NCBI RefSeq assembly: GCF_003609645.1
Contig: NZ_MCIB01000003.1
Location: forward strand, 29,404 to 93,403
Source of the DNA: Thermohalobacter berrensis
GTDB lineage: Bacteria > Bacillota > Clostridia > Tissierellales > Thermohalobacteraceae
Direction of reading: 5' to 3'
Length of the DNA: 64,000 nt
Shown in pieces: positions 62,803-64,000 of the stretch. The position numbers were made by a program, and so were the translations under genes. The first letter of the stretch is position 1; each line of letters starts with the position of its first letter. The notes under the pieces are model-generated. The model was not told where the DNA came from and made no database searches. It worked only from the letters and a program-made list of their open reading frames with translations.

Positions 62803-64000
62803 CTATTTCTTGATTATCGCACCGAATGGACATTTTTCTATACAAGCACCACATTTTACACACTTATCTTGGTCAATAGTATGCGCTTCTTTTCTCTCTC
62901 CACTTATTGCATCTGCAGGACAAGCCTTAGCACATAGTGTGCATCCTTTACATTTGTCTTCTTCGATAAAGAATGAAAGTAATTCTTTACAGCTTCCTGC
63001 CGGACATCTTTTTTCATTTACGTGTGCTTCATATTCATTTCTGAAGTATTTTAATGTTGATAATACTGGGTTTGGTGCAGTTTGTCCTAGTCCACATAAT
63101 GCTGTGTTTTTAATTGTATCTGCTAATCTTTCTAGTTTATCTATATCTTCAGGCTCACCTTTACCTGATGTTATCTTCTCAAGTAATTCTAGCATTCTCT
63201 TAGTTCCTACTCTACATGGTGTACATTTACCACATGACTCCTCAACTGTGAAGTCTAGGAAGAATCTTGCTATATCAACCATACATGTATCTTCGTCCAT
63301 TACTATCATTCCGCCTGAACCCATCATTGACCCAAGCTCTGTTAATGAGTCAAAGTCTATTGGTGTATCTATATGTTCTGCTGGTATACATCCTCCTGAT
63401 GGTCCACCTGTTTGTACTGCCTTAAATTCTTTTCCCTTCGGTATTCCTCCACCTACTTCGTAGATTACTTCTCTTAATGTTGTTCCCATTGGTATTTCTA
63501 TTAATCCTGTATTGTTTATCTTTCCACCTAGAGCAAATACCTTTGTTCCTGGTGATTTTTCTGTTCCTATACCTTTAAACCATTCTGCTCCTTTTAGAAC
63601 TATACTTGGAACATTGGCATATGTCTCAACATTGTTTATTAGTGTTGGTTTTTGCCATAACCCTTTGTTTGCTGGATATGGTGGCTTGTTTCTCGGCATT
63701 CCTCTTTCGCCTTCTATTGATGCTATTAGGGCAGTTTCTTCACCACATACGAAAGCTCCTGCTCCTAGTCTTATTTCAAGGTCAAAACTAAAGTCTGTTC
63801 CAAAGATGTTTTCTCCTAATAATCCCTTCTCTTTTGCTTGGTCTATAGCCTTTTGTAATCTTTGTACTGCTATTGGATACTCTGCTCTTATATATACATA
63901 TCCTTGGTTTGCTCCTACTGCATATCCGGCTATCGCCATTGCCTCTATTACTGAATGAGGGTCTCCTTCTAGGATTGATCTATCCATGAATGCTCCTGGA
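62803..64000 (-). CDS. hndC: NuoF-like NAD(P)/FMN subunit of hydrogenase, HndC type (N-terminus off the window)
   Basis: The frame is open through the right edge (residues [21 protein letters not shown] at 64000-63937), so the start lies outside. Visible: FMN/NADH domain ([26 protein letters not shown]), SLBB domain ([15 protein letters not shown]), iron-sulfur motif [18 protein letters not shown]...CGLGQ for the N3 [4Fe-4S] cluster, and a C-terminal two-cluster ferredoxin ([32 protein letters not shown]). It takes electrons from NAD(P)H to the HndD subunit, with ferredoxin in bifurcating enzymes. The next gene to the right would be expected to be the HndA/B (NuoE-like) subunits. Confidence 0.95.
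   Translation of the reverse strand, partial: PGAFMDRSILEGDPHSVIEAMAIAGYAVGANQGYVYIRAEYPIAVQRLQKAIDQAKEKGLLGENIFGTDFSFDLEIRLGAGAFVCGEETALIASIEGERGMPRNKPPYPANKGLWQKPTLINNVETYANVPSIVLKGAEWFKGIGTEKSPGTKVFALGGKINNTGLIEIPMGTTLREVIYEVGGGIPKGKEFKAVQTGGPSGGCIPAEHIDTPIDFDSLTELGSMMGSGGMIVMDEDTCMVDIARFFLDFTVEESCGKCTPCRVGTKRMLELLEKITSGKGEPEDIDKLERLADTIKNTALCGLGQTAPNPVLSTLKYFRNEYEAHVNEKRCPAGSCKELLSFFIEEDKCKGCTLCAKACPADAISGERKEAHTIDQDKCVKCGACIEKCPFGAIIKK

Noticed and set aside
62810..63463. Long plus-strand open frame (217 codons) opposite hndC
   Set aside because: Mirror of a strongly coding, Cys/Gly-rich gene; composition (Ser/Pro/His-rich) is that of an antisense shadow.

Overview
The window is AT-rich, endospore-former DNA of the Clostridia type (Firmicutes). 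Three things point there. It carries the conserved spoIIE-yabR-divIC-yabQ-yabP-yabO-yabN-yabM-spoVT-prsA-mfd-pth-prs-glmU-spoVG-purR block in Bacillus subtilis order. It contains recognisable Spo0A/sigma-A, sigma-H and sigma-G type promoters. It also has anaerobe genes: an HndCD-type [FeFe] hydrogenase, superoxide reductase, a rubrerythrin-like protein and bacteriohemerythrin. Genus cannot be named from the sequence alone. No rRNA, tRNA, CRISPR array, prophage or transposase was seen.

Region 1 (1-19,022, almost all minus strand) is the sporulation and housekeeping block. It runs from a SpoIIE gene cut by the left edge to PurR. HU and a SpoIID-like lipoprotein are inserted between the yab genes; ctc, yabK and yabJ are absent. 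Region 2 (19,281-27,714) holds divergent murC, an LCP-family protein, a trans-prenyl diphosphate synthase plus UbiA prenyltransferase pair, and the accBCDA operon behind a sigma-A promoter overlapped by a FapR-type operator. Region 3 (28,091-30,495, plus strand) has a ferritin-like protein, a nitroreductase and a DUF5700-like putative zinc peptidase.

Region 4 (30,590-34,724) is a heterodimeric ABC exporter preceded by a full ribosome-mediated attenuator: promoter, 31-codon leader ORF, and five pairing segments ending in an intrinsic terminator. A second small ORF follows the terminator. Region 5 (34,790-46,863) holds DUF2164, dcd, transketolase, a HAD protein, pgi, hemerythrin, an ATP-grasp ligase, a PAS-PP2C phosphatase, a MATE/ANKH-like transporter with no canonical start codon, and lysC-lysA under a lysine riboswitch. 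Region 6 (47,392-52,937) is an RND efflux operon whose leader carries a yybP-ykoY (Mn2+) riboswitch with terminator, plus a TetR-family repressor gene. Near-identical operators lie at tetR and at the pump genes. The membrane-fusion gene is split by a one-base frameshift.

Region 7 (53,085-64,000) is mixed: a second PpiC foldase, a PduO-type cobalamin adenosyltransferase, an unknown membrane-anchored protein, a B12-binding radical SAM protein, a MATE transporter behind a tandem repeat, a cupin, an RlmL-like methyltransferase, superoxide reductase, and the hydrogenase genes hndD and hndC (the last cut by the right edge).

The two strongest candidates for something undescribed are the Mn2+ riboswitch plus TetR control of an RND pump, and the leader-peptide attenuator of the ABC exporter.
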